NCBI GenBank assembly: GCA_009809945.1
Contig: WTPW01000077.1
Span: 293,491-357,490, forward strand
Direction: 5' to 3'
Origin: Gigaspora margarita
Taxonomy: Eukaryota; Glomeromycota; Glomeromycetes; Diversisporales; Gigasporaceae
DNA length: 64,000 nt
The translations under genes and the position numbers were made by a program. A model generated the notes under the pieces. The model had not been told where the DNA came from. It searched no databases and was given only the letters and a program-made list of their open reading frames with translations. The first letter of the stretch is position 1. Every line of letters begins with the position of its first letter. Shown one piece after another: positions 1 through 11,504 of the stretch.

Positions 1-118
1 GATCACTAGTTATCAAGATATCCATCGTCAAAGTTTGAGTAAAAATAGCGAATTTTGTTATTAATTGAATATAAGAACCAAAAATGCATTTTGGATAACT
101 TTATTTATAAATTTAATT

Positions 119-207
119 TTTTTTTGCTATAATCACACTCTTGCTATAATCACATATTTTTTGGGGCCCAAAGGTGTGACTATAGCCAGGGGTGACTGTA
201 TATTGGT
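119..207. mobile_element. terminal fragment of a pogo-like short element
   Basis: The stretch repeats the phrases GCTATAATCACA and GGTGTGACTATAG and ends in GACTGTA. The same phrases form the ends of the fuller copy at 4981-5711, whose right end reads GATCAGACTGTA. Only the right end is visible; no matching left end lies in the first 118 bases. Confidence 0.4.
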
Positions 208-299
208 CATATTTATAACTTCAAAAAAAAAATTAACAAAAAAAATACAAATTACCAGATTCCAACTATCGCTACGTCTCTAGCATGTTAAATTCTATA

Positions 300-1390
300 T
301 TAAATATTATGCTACGCTCCATACTATTATGCATGCCCATACTAACTATCATGCTACTATTTTGCTACGTCCTGAACTATCATGATTCTTCTATCATGCT
401 ATGTTCGTTATTGTATAAATTGTTAGTACTGTATTGGAAAAAAAACATACTACCATGCTATTAACTATATTGCTACGTAAAAAAAAAAAAAAAAAGCATC
501 TACTATTGTACGTTTGTTATCATGCTATATTCTGTTCGTTATAAAGGAAAAAGAAATGTTAATACTATATAAATATATTAGTATATATAAAAAAAATATT
601 ATCGTGTTACTAATATCCCTTTTCATTCTTCTACTATCATGATACATTTGTTATTGCACTATATTCCATTCAAAGAAAAAAAGAAACGTTAGTACTGTAT
701 ATATAAAAAAATACTACTGTGCTACTATCTTGCTATGTCCCAAACTATCATGCTTCTATTGTATGTTCATTGTTATGCTATGTTCTGTTTTAAAGAAAAA
801 AGAGACGTTTATACTGTATTTAAAAAATAAATTACCACCATGCTACTAACTATCCTGTAATATCCTGAACTATCATATTTCTACTATCATACTACGTTCA
901 TTATCATGCAAACCTTAATACTGTATTAAAAAAAAAACACTACTGTGCTACTAACTATCTTGCTACATCCCGAACTATTATACATCTACTATCGTACATT
1001 TGTTATTGCACTACTATGCTACTAACTATCTTGCTACATTCTGAACTACCATGCTTCTACTATTGTATGTTCATTATCATGCTACGTTCCATTCTAAAGA
1101 AAAAAAAGAAAATAATATTGTGCATATATACATATAATATATATTACTGTGCTACTAACATCCCAAACTATTATGCTTTTACTATTGTGTTATGTTCATT
1201 ATCATGTTATATTCTGTTCTAAAGATAAAAAGAAATATTAGTATTGTATAAGAAAAAAATAAAAAAATACTACTGTGCTACTAACTATCATGTAAAGCGT
1301 TAATACTATATTAAAAAAAATACTACTGTTCTACTAACTATTTTGCTATGTCTCTAACCATTATGCTTCTACTTTCATTTGTTTGTTATC
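300..1390. repeat. degenerate tandem satellite array
   Basis: About ten imperfect copies of a unit of roughly 110-140 bases follow each other head to tail. Each holds CTACTAACTATCTTGCTAC, a TGCTTCTACTAT block, a CGTTCATTATCATGC block, AAAGAAAAAAGAAACGTTA and a T/A-rich end such as AATACTACTGTGC. Several units lack internal blocks. No reading frame runs through it. Confidence 0.8.
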
Positions 1391-2990
1391 TATATCTCAG
1401 TTAATCTAATTTCAAAGATACAAAGTGCGCATAAGAGCAGAAGCAATTTTCTAAATTTAAAATATAAAGTGTAATAAACGAAAGTCGATTTTTTAAAAAA
1501 ATAATCAATGACAACTAATTATTAATTCATAGTTAATAGACAAATCATGATTATTACGACATTAATATGCAAAATGATCAAATGTCGCAATAATTACAAA
1601 TTTAAAAAGTAATTGATCATCTTATTTTAAAGTTTCCCACAACCTGATTGCAATTAAATTTTTTTTTCTCATTATTAAGCAGTGCCAATTATTTACTTAT
1701 ATAATTTATAGAGTCGTGTGAAAATTAACTATCATGCATGCATATATACTGATTTAGTCTAAAAATCTCATTTTTTTAATTGATTTGAAGTAAATGCACA
1801 TAAAATATAGTAGTAATCAATTTTTTCCAAAGAACATCATTAAAATGCATACTTCTGTACTTAAGAACAAAAATTACAATTCCAGAACCAATATGAAAAT
1901 TACAATTCTGCATGACGTATTGAATTCAATATGATATTTAGTAAATCATGCAGATGATTGAAAGATCCAGATTCAAACATGTATGCACATACATACGTAT
2001 ATATAAAGTATATAGTACAGTATATAATAAAATTTAAATAACTGATAATAGTTTTAGCCAATCAAATAATTTGGTACGGACAGGACAGCCGTGATAGCAG
2101 GGTAATTTTATTATATTTTGATATAATATATTATGACATTCAGCAAATTATACATCAAACGAGCTTATTTAATTTTTTTTTTGTAATGTAACAAAATTTG
2201 ATTGGCTAATAGAAAATAAGTTCAAAGTATAAAATTCATTAATGAAAGAATATTCAAATTATAAATTTTTATTTATAGTAATAATATTAAATGCTTGGAT
2301 TCCAATAGTTATTGTCAATTATGCCTTTGGTTAAACAATTTAAAAAAAATAACATCTTTAAGGTTAACAATTTATTGATACAATTACATATGTAGATAAC
2401 CTTTATTGACTAAAACACTTGCTAACTAGTATGTACTGTTAAATATTTACCAAAATAATAATATTAAGTTATAGAACCATTAATTATTAATAGTTAGAAT
2501 ATATGCATAAATAGTATATATAAAAATCCACAATTAATTACAAAAATATTGCATAATAATACATGTTCTATATATTCTATATTTAATATACTATAACTCT
2601 TAAAACTTGATTAAATAATCTATACTCAAAATAAATATAAAAAAATATTAGCAATACTGTTTGAATCATAATTTGTATATTAATAAGTTAAAAAAAATAG
2701 TAACACTTATTAGCTAAAGTGTAATTTACCTCGCTAATTACTAAAATGCTTTAGCCTATATGACAAAAGTACCTTGTAGCTAACTTTCTAAATTACTTCT
2801 CTGTTCTCTGAATTATTTTAACTATATATAATATGAGAAGTATAGTTTCTGAATATGTATTCAGTTTTATTTTACAATTTGTTTTTATGGTATACAATTC
2901 GTTTAAAGTCAGATAATATATGTAGTATATATATAACAATACATTTAATGATTGACCAATCAGAATTAAAGCCATCTATGCTTCCCTAAT
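1391..2990. other. AT-rich non-coding stretch
   Basis: No supported gene. It is low-complexity AT-rich DNA. A 60-codon frame on the minus strand near 2793-2975 has ordinary AT-rich composition and no recognisable motif. A possible short inverted pair (ATTTGATTGGCTAAT near 2195, TTAGCCAATCAAAT near 2055) may mark another small foldback element. Confidence 0.5.
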
Positions 2991-3115
2991 CCTGATCTGT
3001 TTGACCTGGGTCAAATGGGTAATCCATGCACCCATTGATCAACTCAGGTGACCTGTGGATTTACCTGTCGGGTGACCCAGGTTGCATTTTTTTGAATGGG
3101 TTATATCACTATATA
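2991..3115. repeat. GGGTGACC-type palindromic patch
   Basis: This island is richer in GC than its surroundings and built of partly palindromic words such as ACCTGGGTCAAATGGGT, ACTCAGGTGACC and GGGTGACCCAGGTTG. A related patch lies at 50695-50775 (GGGTTACCCAGGTTGTAACC). Its function is unknown. Confidence 0.45.
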
Positions 3116-3220
3116 AATAGGTAATTTAAAAAAAAAATTTTTAAAAATTTTATTACAATTTTTTTGTAATTTCATTTATTTTAGTTTTAAACTTATAGTT
3201 CTTAATACAATATTATAGCT

Positions 3221-3834
3221 TATACTATATTCCTAAAAATAAGCTACCATATATGTCCAAAAATAAGCTACCTTTTTTGAGCAAAAAAATTATATAAAAA
3301 TTATAAAGTAGCTTATTTACAAATTTTTGATTTTTTTGAAAAATTAAAAACTGTATTATTAAAAATTGTCCAAACATTACCAAATTATTACTATATGTGT
3401 ATTTTGATGTCCTGAACTAGTTTACTTAATAGCACTTTTGGAGTTTAGCTAGTAAAATTTAGACTTTTATATGTAGCAACTGTAAATGGATTCTTTAAGA
3501 TTTTTTGATAGTTTATTTTAGGTAGTAGCTTATTTTTAGACATATTTAGTACTTTTTTGGGCAAAAAATTATATAAAAAATATAGAGTAGCATAGTTTTA
3601 AATTGTTGAATTTTTTGAAAAATTGAAAAATGTACTAATAAAAGTTGTTTAAATAAAACCAAATATGTATTTTGATGTCCCAAACAAGTTTACTTAATAG
3701 CACTTTTGGAGGTTTACTTATTAACATTTAGATATTTATATGTAGCAACTGCTAATAGATTTTTTGAGATTTCTAAAAAAAAATAGGGTAGCTTATTTTT
3801 AGAGTAGCTAATTTTCAGAAATATATAGTATATA
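3221..3834. mobile_element. family B short element, head-to-tail dimer
   Basis: The ends are inverted: the left reads TATACTATATTCCTAAAAAT then AAGCTACC, the right ends GTAGCTAATTTTCAGAA then ATATATAGTATA. Inside, a ~300-base unit occurs twice in the same orientation, with GTATTTTGATGTCC, CAAGTTTACTTAATAGCAC and TATGTAGCAACTG in each half, and a junction near 3540-3552. A single copy lies at 46008-46327 and a fragment at 16120-16347. No coding capacity. Confidence 0.75.
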
Positions 3835-4880
3835 GAGAATGTCAACTTTTATTATTACAACTTTAGTAATTTACTTGTAAAAATTAAGAATTGTATTAGT
3901 AGTAAAAGTTTTTTTTATAAATATGAATATATAAAATTTAAGAAAATCTAGCTAATATAAGAACTTTAAACTTTTATTATATTAAAGTTTTCTAATAATT
4001 TTAAAAAATTTTTATAATAAAATTAATAAAACAGAACTATTATTATATTTTTACTTAAAAAGTATATAGCTAAAATTAATATTTAATTGATAATCTGCCT
4101 GTCAACTAGAAAGTGACGAAATGTAGCATGCTTCCATCTAAAATTTTTTTCTAATTAAGTTAATGATATATGTCCACTAATTGAAGGTTGTAGAGCTCGT
4201 TGAGACGCATCTAACAGTGGTTAGATCATCCAAATCAGCCAAGTGGATAGCGAGATATCATCGAAAATGATTGGCTAACTATATAAAATCCTGTGACGCA
4301 GATTATATATGAAAATCACTATAGGCAAAATGTGGCGTGCTTCCATCTAAAAATTTTTTTTACTAAGTTAAAGATACATGTCCACTAATTGAAAGTTGTA
4401 TAGCTCATCGAGATGCATTTAATAGTGGTTAGATCATCCAAATCGGCCTAGTGGATAGCGAGATATCATCAAAAAATGATTGGCTAACTATATAAAATCT
4501 CTATGTAAACAAACATTGTTTATATAGAGATTTTATATAGTTGGCCAATCATTTTTTGACAATATCTCGGCATCCATTGGGTTGATTTGGATGATCTAAC
4601 CACTGTTAGATGCGTCTTGATAAGCTATACAACTTTTAATTAGTGGACATGTATCTTTAACTTAGTAAGAAAAAAATTTTAAATAGAAGCACACCACATT
4701 TCACCTATAGTGATTTTCATATATAATCTGCGTCACAGGATTTTATATAGTTAGCCAATCATTTTTCAATGATATCTCTACATTTTGTCACTCTCCAGTT
4801 GATAGGTAAATTATTAATTAAAGTAAAAAACCTTAAAATTTTAAAATTAAGCAGACAAATTTGCTTGTATTACAATTTAA
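3835..4880 (-). mobile_element. family C short element, split by a later insertion
   Basis: The two flanks of the foldback at 4082-4821 join into one element that is the reverse complement of the element at 56804-57422. Shared landmarks are the GCAGGCAAATTTGC word (here near 4851-4866 as GCAGACAAATTTGC), the AGTTCTGTTTTAT word near 4030 and the TTTTTACAAGTAAAT word near 3880. The foldback therefore landed inside an older copy. No reading frame. Confidence 0.65.
4082..4821. mobile_element. family D long foldback element
   Basis: The left arm (4082-4505) and right arm (4507-4821) are long inverted repeats of each other around a short loop near 4505. Ends read TTTAATTGATAATCTGCC and the inverse of TTTAATTAATAATTTACC. 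The left arm is itself duplicated: CCATCTAAAA...GATTGGCTAACTATATAAAATC occurs twice in direct orientation, once followed by CTGTGACGCAG. The TTTAATTGATAAT end is shared with the element at 13708-14099. Confidence 0.85.
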
Positions 4881-4980
4881 AAAATAAAACTTTGAATTTT
4901 CACTATAACAATATATAATAACAAGATATAATAATGAGATATAATAATAAGATATTATAATAAAGTATACTAACAATATA

Positions 4981-5711
4981 CTAGTCAGATCTTTCTATAA
5001 TTACAAGTTGGTTATGCCCTATTTTGGTGATTATATAGAGGTGTGACTATAAATAAAATACCTTGTTATAGTTACATAACCAAAGGCCAATAAGTAATAT
5101 ATTTTCACATATTTGAAATACTATTAAAAAATTTAAAATATTTGATAGTAAATAACTTTTGATCTAGTGGTCCAATATGAATAAAACAATTCTAAAGAGT
5201 CTAAAATTATCCAAATCTAGTTACAAAATGCTAAAATTATTAATAAAAATTTTTTATTTAGATATTTAAATTTAATCAATTTTAAACATGTGAAGTGACA
5301 CAAATTCTTAATAATTATAGGAGCTTGTAATTGGATTTTAATGATCTTGAGATCATTAGAATCGTCTCATTGAGACAAATATTTTGGTAGTTGTTTCATC
5401 CAAATCAGACTACTGTATCAATAGTTATATGCTATCAAACCTTCAAAAATTTTTAAAAAAATTTAAATAAACATGAATATGAATATTGGCCAATCAATGT
5501 TATAATCCATATTTAGTCAAAATTTGTGATTATAATAAGAGTTTATTATTAATAAAATTGATAAAAAATCAAAATTTTTTTGTAATAGTAATTATAGGTG
5601 ATTTGTAACTATAATAAGGTTTTTTTTACTATATTTAAATCTGATGCACAATATTGGGTGCTTATATAGAAATGTGACTATATAGGGTGTGACTATAGAG
5701 AGATCAGACTG
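4981..5711. mobile_element. family E pogo-like non-autonomous element
   Basis: The left end CTAGTCAGATCTTTCTATAA and the inverse of the right end, CAGTCTGATCTCTCTATAG, form imperfect terminal inverted repeats, apparently next to TA. Sub-terminal GTGTGACTATA blocks are present on both sides. The interior (near 5350-5390) holds GAATCGTCTCATTGAGAC, a palindrome that recurs in unrelated elements. TA targets and CAGT ends suit the pogo/Tc1 superfamily. Confidence 0.6.
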
Positions 5712-6004
5712 TATTATAATAGGCTACAAAAAAGTATTTAAATTTTATTTAAATATACTGTATATCTGAGTATTTACTTTTATCAATAGATTTAAGCAAT
5801 TAAAGTTTTTAGTTTTGTAAAAAGTTTCTATTAAATTTAATAAAAATAAAAGCATAGAAATAAAAGCACAGTCTTACCTTTAATATTAAAAATATATATA
5901 TATATTTATAAAAAAAGTTCTGGTGCTATCCCAAGTAGTAAATATATTTTTTACTACCTCTACCAATAGGTCAGCCAATTAGTTAAGTTTTTATTTATTT
6001 TTTA

Positions 6005-7510
6005 AATTAGATCAGCTTTGTTTTGTTTGTTTTTTCTTTATATTTACTGCTGCTTTCTTTCTTTCAGATGTGATTTTGCTATTGGAGCCATTGTTACTAA
6101 AGGTTTCAAATAAGTTTTCTATTTTGGTATTATTTTTTCTTATATATTTACTGTTCTCTTTTTTTGGATTTGATTTCACCATTAGAGCTATTGTTACTGG
6201 AGTTATTGGAGTTATCTTTTTCTTTGTCCTGAAAGCAGTTTTTTTCTTATATATTTGCTTCTCTTTCTTTTGGATATAATTTTGCTATTGGAACTGTTAT
6301 TATTAGAGGTTTTGTGTAAGTTTTTCATCTTGGTGTTATTTTTTTCTTATATATTTACTACTTCTCTTTTTTCTGAGATTTATTTTGCTATTGAAACCAT
6401 TATTACTAGAGTCATTAGAGTCACCATTTTTTTTGTCTTGGGGCAGTTTTTTCTTATATAGAGTGCTCTGTATTTAAAGAACTATTTTTACATATATTTC
6501 ATTTTGATATAATTGAGTTTAATAACTTTTTTTTGATTTTCAGACTGATTCAGGATTAATTAAATTTTATGATTTTGATTAGTTAAAGATAGTAGCTAAC
6601 TATCAGATAATCTCATAATGTGTTAGCTCTATGCAGCCTCATATAATTTTTTTTTTACATTATCTTGATTTTTTATTATACAAATTAACTTTCATTAATA
6701 ATTGAAAAATATCAATCATGCCAAAATTTACATGAATTTAATAAAAATTCATTTTTCAAAAAATTGTTAAAATGGGCTCTTTTAATATGGAGCACTCTAT
6801 ATATTTGCTTCTCTTTCTTTTGAATATGATTTTGCTGTTGAAGCTGTTATTACTAGAGGTTTCAGGTAAGTTTTTTATTTGGAGTCATTTTTTTCACTAC
6901 TATCACTTTTTTTTGGATTTGATTTTATTGTTAGAGTTATCATTACTAGAATAATTGGATTTGCTATTTTTTTTTGTCTTGGAGGCAGGTTTTTTCTTAT
7001 ATATTTACTTCTCTTTTTTCTGAATATAATTTCGCTATTGAGTTGTTGTTACTAAAGGTTTCAGATAAGTTTTTGTCTTAAAGTCATTTTTTTTTATATA
7101 ATTACTGCTTTTCTTTTTTTAGAGTTTTGATAATGCCATTGGAGCTGTTCTTACTAGAGTTATTGAAGTTGATATTTTCTTCATCTTGGAGGTGGTTTTT
7201 TTTCTTATATATTTGCTTCAGTTTTGCTTCTCCTTTTTCTGAGTATAATTTTGCTATTGAATTGTTATTCTAAAGGTTTCAGATAAGTTTTTTATCTTGG
7301 TATCATTTTTTTTCTTATATTTACTGCTTTTTTTTCTTCTAGATTTGATTTCACTATTAGAGCTATTGTTACTAAAGTTATTGGAACTGCTGTTTTTTTC
7401 ATCTTAGAGGTGGAATTTTTTCTTATATATTTGTTTCTTTTTCTTCCAAGTATGATTTCACTATTAGAGCTATCATTACTAGAGTTATTAGAGTTACCTT
7501 TTTTGGTATA
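6005..7510. repeat. tandem array of a ~108-base unit
   Basis: The landmark CTTATATATTT recurs near 6135, 6246, 6344, 6452, 6985, 7204, 7312 and 7423, giving a period close to 108 bases, or 36 codons. Units alternate GCTATTGGAGCTATT, GTTACTAGAGTTATTGGAG and GTCTTGGAGGCAG. The minus strand would read Lys/Asn/Ser/Glu-rich peptide and the plus strand hydrophobic peptide, both interrupted. It may be a decayed repeat-containing coding region or a plain satellite. A foldback element splits it at 6454-6801. Confidence 0.7.
6454..6801. mobile_element. family F short element in the 108-base array
   Basis: It interrupts the tandem array. TIRs read TATATAGAGTGCTCTGTATT and the inverse of GAGCACTCTATATA; TATATA at both edges may be the target copy. 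The interior (AATTGAGTTTAAT, CAGACTGATTCAGG, ACATTATCTTGATTTTTTAT) matches the element at 18424-18772, but the terminal repeats of the two differ considerably. Confidence 0.7.
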
Positions 7511-7789
7511 GCATTATTGTTGAGTTGTTATACTATTGATATTTTGTTGTAAATTGTGCTATTGTTCATTTTTGTTGAAAATTTTTTGTGATAATGTAAT
7601 GTATTTTTTTACTATAAGTAAATTTGTGGTAGATATAATTTTATTATAATAAATATATCTTTTTTTTATGATAAATTTAGTAATATGGTTTCATTACTTT
7701 TTTTAATAAATAAATTTGGCAATATGATTTAATTGTTCATTATACTTTTATTACATATTTTTTATTTTTTTTTATTGGTTATATTTTAC

Positions 7790-8042
7790 TAGAAAATATA
7801 TTAAATTAGCAATGTTGTTTTATTTTACTTGAAATTTGGAAAAATATTACTTAAATTTGACTTTTTAATCAAAAATTCAAAACTATGCATCTTTTTCCAA
7901 ATTTCAAGTAAATAAAAATAATTTTGCTAAATTTAATATATTTTAAATATTAAACAAGTTTTCTTAGTGCATAAAGTTAGAATTGATAAGTAAAATTTTG
8001 TGAATCATGAAAATTTCAAGAATTTTATTAATAAAATTTTAT
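7790..8042. repeat. hairpin repeat unit, left part
   Basis: A palindromic pair, TTTTACTTGAAATTTGG (near 7836) and CCAAATTTCAAGTAAA (near 7895), flanks TTAAATTTGACTTTTT. It is followed by GCATAAAGTTAGAATTGATA and the palindromic TTATTAATAAAATTTTAT. The same order recurs at 9068-9778. The tRNA-headed element at 8043-9067 is inserted in the second palindrome. Confidence 0.65.
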
Positions 8043-9067
8043 TTATTTATTTTTTTTATGTTAAAGTTTCTGCTTTGGGAAAAGGTTTTTATTCAAGCAA
8101 CCGGATCAAGAGCACCTCTTTGGGCACCCAACATTTGTTACATTGATGAGAATACAACTAGCCACACATACAACTTTTGGTTGTTTAATTTAAGTAGTCC
8201 ACCAGAAGGTTCTACTCTAGTTGCCATACCTATAACCTGACTAGGGGGTTATCTATTTAAATCCTCTGGTCCATGCTTCACCTGCTAATCCTACTTGTAT
8301 CACTGGTACCATCCTCTAATATATTAGTCAGTCAAGGTTAGTCCTAGATACTTTACAGAATCTATTTAGGACTAGTTTATACTTGTGAAACACTTGGTAG
8401 AGCAGTTCCTGTTCCACACAGGTATTGGCTACGCTTCAGTAATTATCTTTATAGCTGAGACCAGCACTTGCAAGACAAGATTACTCCTGTTCTCTTATCA
8501 ATACCTACTTTTTGACCTTGTAAGGTTCACTTCGATCCCAGTACCCACCATTACTATTCTACTAGTCCTTATACTGACTTCCCAAACTTCCAAACCAGTT
8601 AGCCCAGAAGGGTCAATTCATCTAGCATTAGGTGCCACTATGGTTCTTTCTTCCCTTGGTACCTACTTCTATAACATAAGTCCTTTTCCTCTGGTGCGAC
8701 TCTGGCAGCCAGGTTGGTGAACCCCGTCCCTAAGGGACTTACTTTCTGATCTTCTAGCTCCAGTTTCTGATGCTCCAGTTTCAGTAGCACTGTTAAAGAT
8801 CTTTGCTACCTCCTTACTCGGGGCTTGCCAAACGGGTTTTCATTTCTCTGGTCCCTTGGATTTGCCTGTATAATGGTGCACAAATTCACCTAAAAGCTTC
8901 TATTCTAGATGGTAACCAAGGATTATAGGTGATGTACCCAACCGATTGATGAGACAATAGTTACCATATTACAGATCTATTTTTCAAAGTGTTGCTAGTG
9001 GGATTTGAACCCTAGACCTGCTACTTTGGGGGTGACAACTAAACAACACTCTAAGTCACCACATCCC
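8043..9067 (-). mobile_element. tRNA-headed SINE-like retroposon, full length
   Basis: The element is bounded by a perfect 18-base target duplication, TTATTAATAAAATTTTAT at 8025-8042 and 9068-9085. Its 5' end is at 9067 on the minus strand and starts GGGATGTGGTGACTTAGAG. About 50 bases on it has AGGGTTCAAATCCC, which fits a tRNA T-arm and Pol III B box (GGTTCAAATCC). The 3' end, at 8043-8060, is A-rich with TAAA-like repeats. At ~1,025 bases it is long for a SINE. It is visibly richer in GC than its surroundings and has no convincing reading frame, so it may be a recent insertion or a SINE with a LINE-derived tail. A decayed copy lies at 11752-12397. Confidence 0.75.
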
Positions 9068-9778
9068 TTATTAATAAAATTTTATAAAACCTTATAATTC
9101 AAATTTTATTAATTATTTCTATCCTATGCACTAAATAAACTTTTTAAGTACCTAAAAATATATCAAATTAGTATATTTTACTTAATATTTAAAGAATAGA
9201 TACATATTTTTAATTTTTGATTAAAAAAGTCAAATTAAAGAATCTTTTTTTAAAATTTCAAATAAAATAAAACAATTTTGCCAATTTAAAATATTTTTAG
9301 TACTAAGCAAGTTCACTTAGTGTTTTAAGTTAGAATTAATTAGTAAAATTTGTAATTTATAAGATTTTATAAAATATTATTAATAAAATTCTATAAAATT
9401 TTATTATTTACAAGATTTTATTAAATAATTCCAACTTAATGTACTAAATAAACTTGCTTAACATCTAAAAATACATTAAATTGGCAGAATTATTTTTATT
9501 TTACTTAAAATTTAAAGAAAAAATGCCTAAATTTGACTTTTTTGGTCAAAATTTCAAAATTATGCATCTATTCTCTAAATTTTAAGTAAAATAAAAATAG
9601 CTCTAATGATCTGATGATTTTAAGTGCTGAACAAATAACTTAGTGTATAAAGTTAGAATTAAATAATAAAAATTGTGTATTATAAGATTTTATAAATTTT
9701 ATTAATAAAATTCTATAAAATCTTATGATTTATAAAATTTTACTAATTAATTCTAACTTTATGCACTAAGAAACTTTG
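9068..9778. repeat. hairpin repeat units, right part
   Basis: At least two more copies of the 7790-8042 unit lie here (about 9110-9350 and 9410-9778). Each has inverted TTTACTTAAAATTTAAAGAA / TAAATTTTAAGTAAA-like arms around TTTGACTTTTTTGGTCAAAA, then GTTAGAATTAAATAATAAAA and an inverted TTCTAACTTTATGCACTAAG. The region is an array of alternating hairpins with no coding signal. Confidence 0.65.
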
Positions 9779-9788
9779 TTCAGTAGTA

Positions 9789-10082
9789 GGACCCGGACAT
9801 CTAGTATAGAGGTCATACTTGAAATTTTTTAGCAAAAACATCTAAAATTTGAGAAGCAAAAAACAGTTTTTGGCAATTATTATGGCATTTAGTAGTCCAA
9901 TTTGAATGAATATTTTTTAAAATGAAGCTCTTAGTAAGGCACATTTAACAAAAAAAAAGTTTATTCAATTCTGAGTACTGGATTAGAAGTTATTAAAGTA
10001 AATATATTTTGTTGTTTTTAGCAAATTAGACCAAAATTGGCCAAAATCCAGTTATGACCTATATGAGAGATGTCCAGGGTCC
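9789..10082 (+). mobile_element. MULE-like short element, copy 1
   Basis: TIRs read GGACCCGGACATCTAGTATA and the inverse of GATGTCCAGGGTCC. The 10-base word TTCAGTAGTA stands directly on both sides (9779-9788 and 10083-10092). Ten-base targets suit the Mutator superfamily. No coding capacity. A second copy in inverted orientation lies 427 bases on. Confidence 0.85.
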
Positions 10083-10508
10083 TTCAGTAGTATAAAAACA
10101 TTCAGATTCAGAATTGTCTACAGACTTCAGAACTAAACTGGCCACACATAATTGAATCTAAGTTTGGTCTAAAGTCTGAAATTAGTAAAATTTAGAGTCT
10201 AATTCCAAACTGAACTTAGACCAGACCTGAACTGGATTTAGAAGCAACTAGTTAGTATATATTAAATTTTTATACAATAATTTTACTTATAATTTTGGTT
10301 GTGGCCCAATAATTTTTGCTAGAGTTATATCTGATATTCCAACTAATCCATCTACCCCAAAATTAGCTAATTTCTAGAAGCCCTCTTATTAGTAAATTTT
10401 TAAGGGTAGTGAATACATAGATTATTTTTATATAGTTTTATATGGTATTTTGAAAATTTCATATAAAACTAATATATGCTATTAATAAAACTTTTTTAAA
10501 TTACAACA
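10083..10508. other. spacer between two inverted MULE-like elements
   Basis: No gene. It includes a weak inverted pair built on CAGACTTCAGAACTAAACTG and the inverse of AGTCTGAAATTAG, and on AAGTTTGGTCTAAAG and CTTAGACCAGACC, which may be a further very short foldback at about 10115-10250. Confidence 0.4.
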
Positions 10509-10803
10509 GGTCCCTGGACATCCCTCATATAGGTCATAACTGGATTTTGGCCAATTTTGATCTAATTTGCTAAAAATAACAAAATCTATTTACTTTAATA
10601 ACTTCTAATTCAGTAATCAGAATTGAATAAACTTTTTTTTGTTAGATGCACCTTACTGAGAGCTTCATTTTTAAAAAAAGTTCATTCAAATTGGACCACT
10701 AAATGCCATAATAATTGCCACAAACTGTTTTTTGCTTCTTAAATTTTAGGTGTTTTTGCTAAAAAATTTCAAGTATGACCTCTATACTAGATGTCCAGGG
10801 TCC
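10509..10803 (-). mobile_element. MULE-like short element, copy 2 (inverted)
   Basis: It is the reverse complement of the element at 9789-10082 along its full length. Edges read GGTCCCTGGACATCC and GATGTCCAGGGTCC. Flanks are AATTACAACA (10499-10508) and TATTACAACT (10804-10813), a 10-base duplication with mutated outer bases. Together the two copies can form a ~1-kb stem-loop. Confidence 0.85.
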
Positions 10804-11167
10804 TATTACAACTAATTTTATTGAAATTTTACAAAATATAAATAAAACAATTTATCTATTATGGTAAAATTTTGAACTATTATTATATTTTAAAAAAATA
10901 TAGTTGTATATATCACAAAGTTTTTTTGGATTAGCCAAATTTTTCTGGGGTGCACAAAATTACTAATTCTAATTGTTCAATTTATATAAATTTATAAATT
11001 AGATTTATTACTAAATTTTAATACCAAATTTTTTAAAAATATATAGTTCACTGGGTTTTAACCAATTTTAATAATTTTACTATTATTAGAATCAGAAAAA
11101 TCTGCTCTACAAACTTGTCTTAAATATTAAAATTAGTTTACTTAATACAATTTTTCATAAAATTAAT
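10804..11167. other. AT-rich stretch, nothing recognised
   Basis: Apart from the target copy at its left edge, this stretch shows no gene, no clear inverted repeat and no coding bias. Confidence 0.5.
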
Positions 11168-11423
11168 TATAAAAAAAGGGCGAATCTATTTGTAATTGTG
11201 GTTATAGTTCTAAACCATCAAATTGCTAGATTAGGTATGATAAACAAATTCAAAAAATTACAAATCGCAATGACTTCAAATTGTGCCTATGAAACCAATA
11301 TTTTTTCTAGCTAAAAATACTTTTTAAAGTGGTTTATTATATAATAAACCTTCTTCTAACTCTAAATCTAACCCTAACCCTAATCTGGTTACTGACACCG
11401 CCGGTGACAAGCACTTTTTTATA
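11168..11423. mobile_element. core-sharing element f, with CCCTAA tract
   Basis: Weak terminal repeats (TTATAAAAAAAGGGC and the inverse of AGCACTTTTTTATAA) enclose CTATGAAACCAATATTTTTT, then CTAACCCTAACCCTAA at about 11363-11378 and the palindromic ACACCGCCGGTG. The order 'TATGAAACCA, CTAA-rich block, CCCTAACCCTAA' matches the element at 17598-17948. Boundaries are uncertain. Confidence 0.5.
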
Positions 11424-11504
11424 AAAAAATACTATTAATATTATATATAATTTAAAATAGTACTCTTTACCCTTAATTTTTCAAAAACATAAAAATAAGC
11501 TATA

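Noticed and set aside
6070..6954. Hydrophobic plus-strand frames that look like membrane proteins
   Set aside because: They are readings of the ~108-base T-rich tandem repeat, with no independent support.
8385..8720. 111-codon plus-strand frame
   Set aside because: It lies antisense within the tRNA-headed retroposon, is not kept in the second copy, and has no recognisable motif.
8990..9067. Functional tRNA gene
   Set aside because: The T-arm fits, but the rest does not fold into a clean cloverleaf, and the sequence forms the 5' end of a repeated element with target copies.
11363..11378. Chromosome end or sub-telomere
   Set aside because: The CCCTAA tract has only two to three units and lies within an element; similar short tracts occur at five places in the window.
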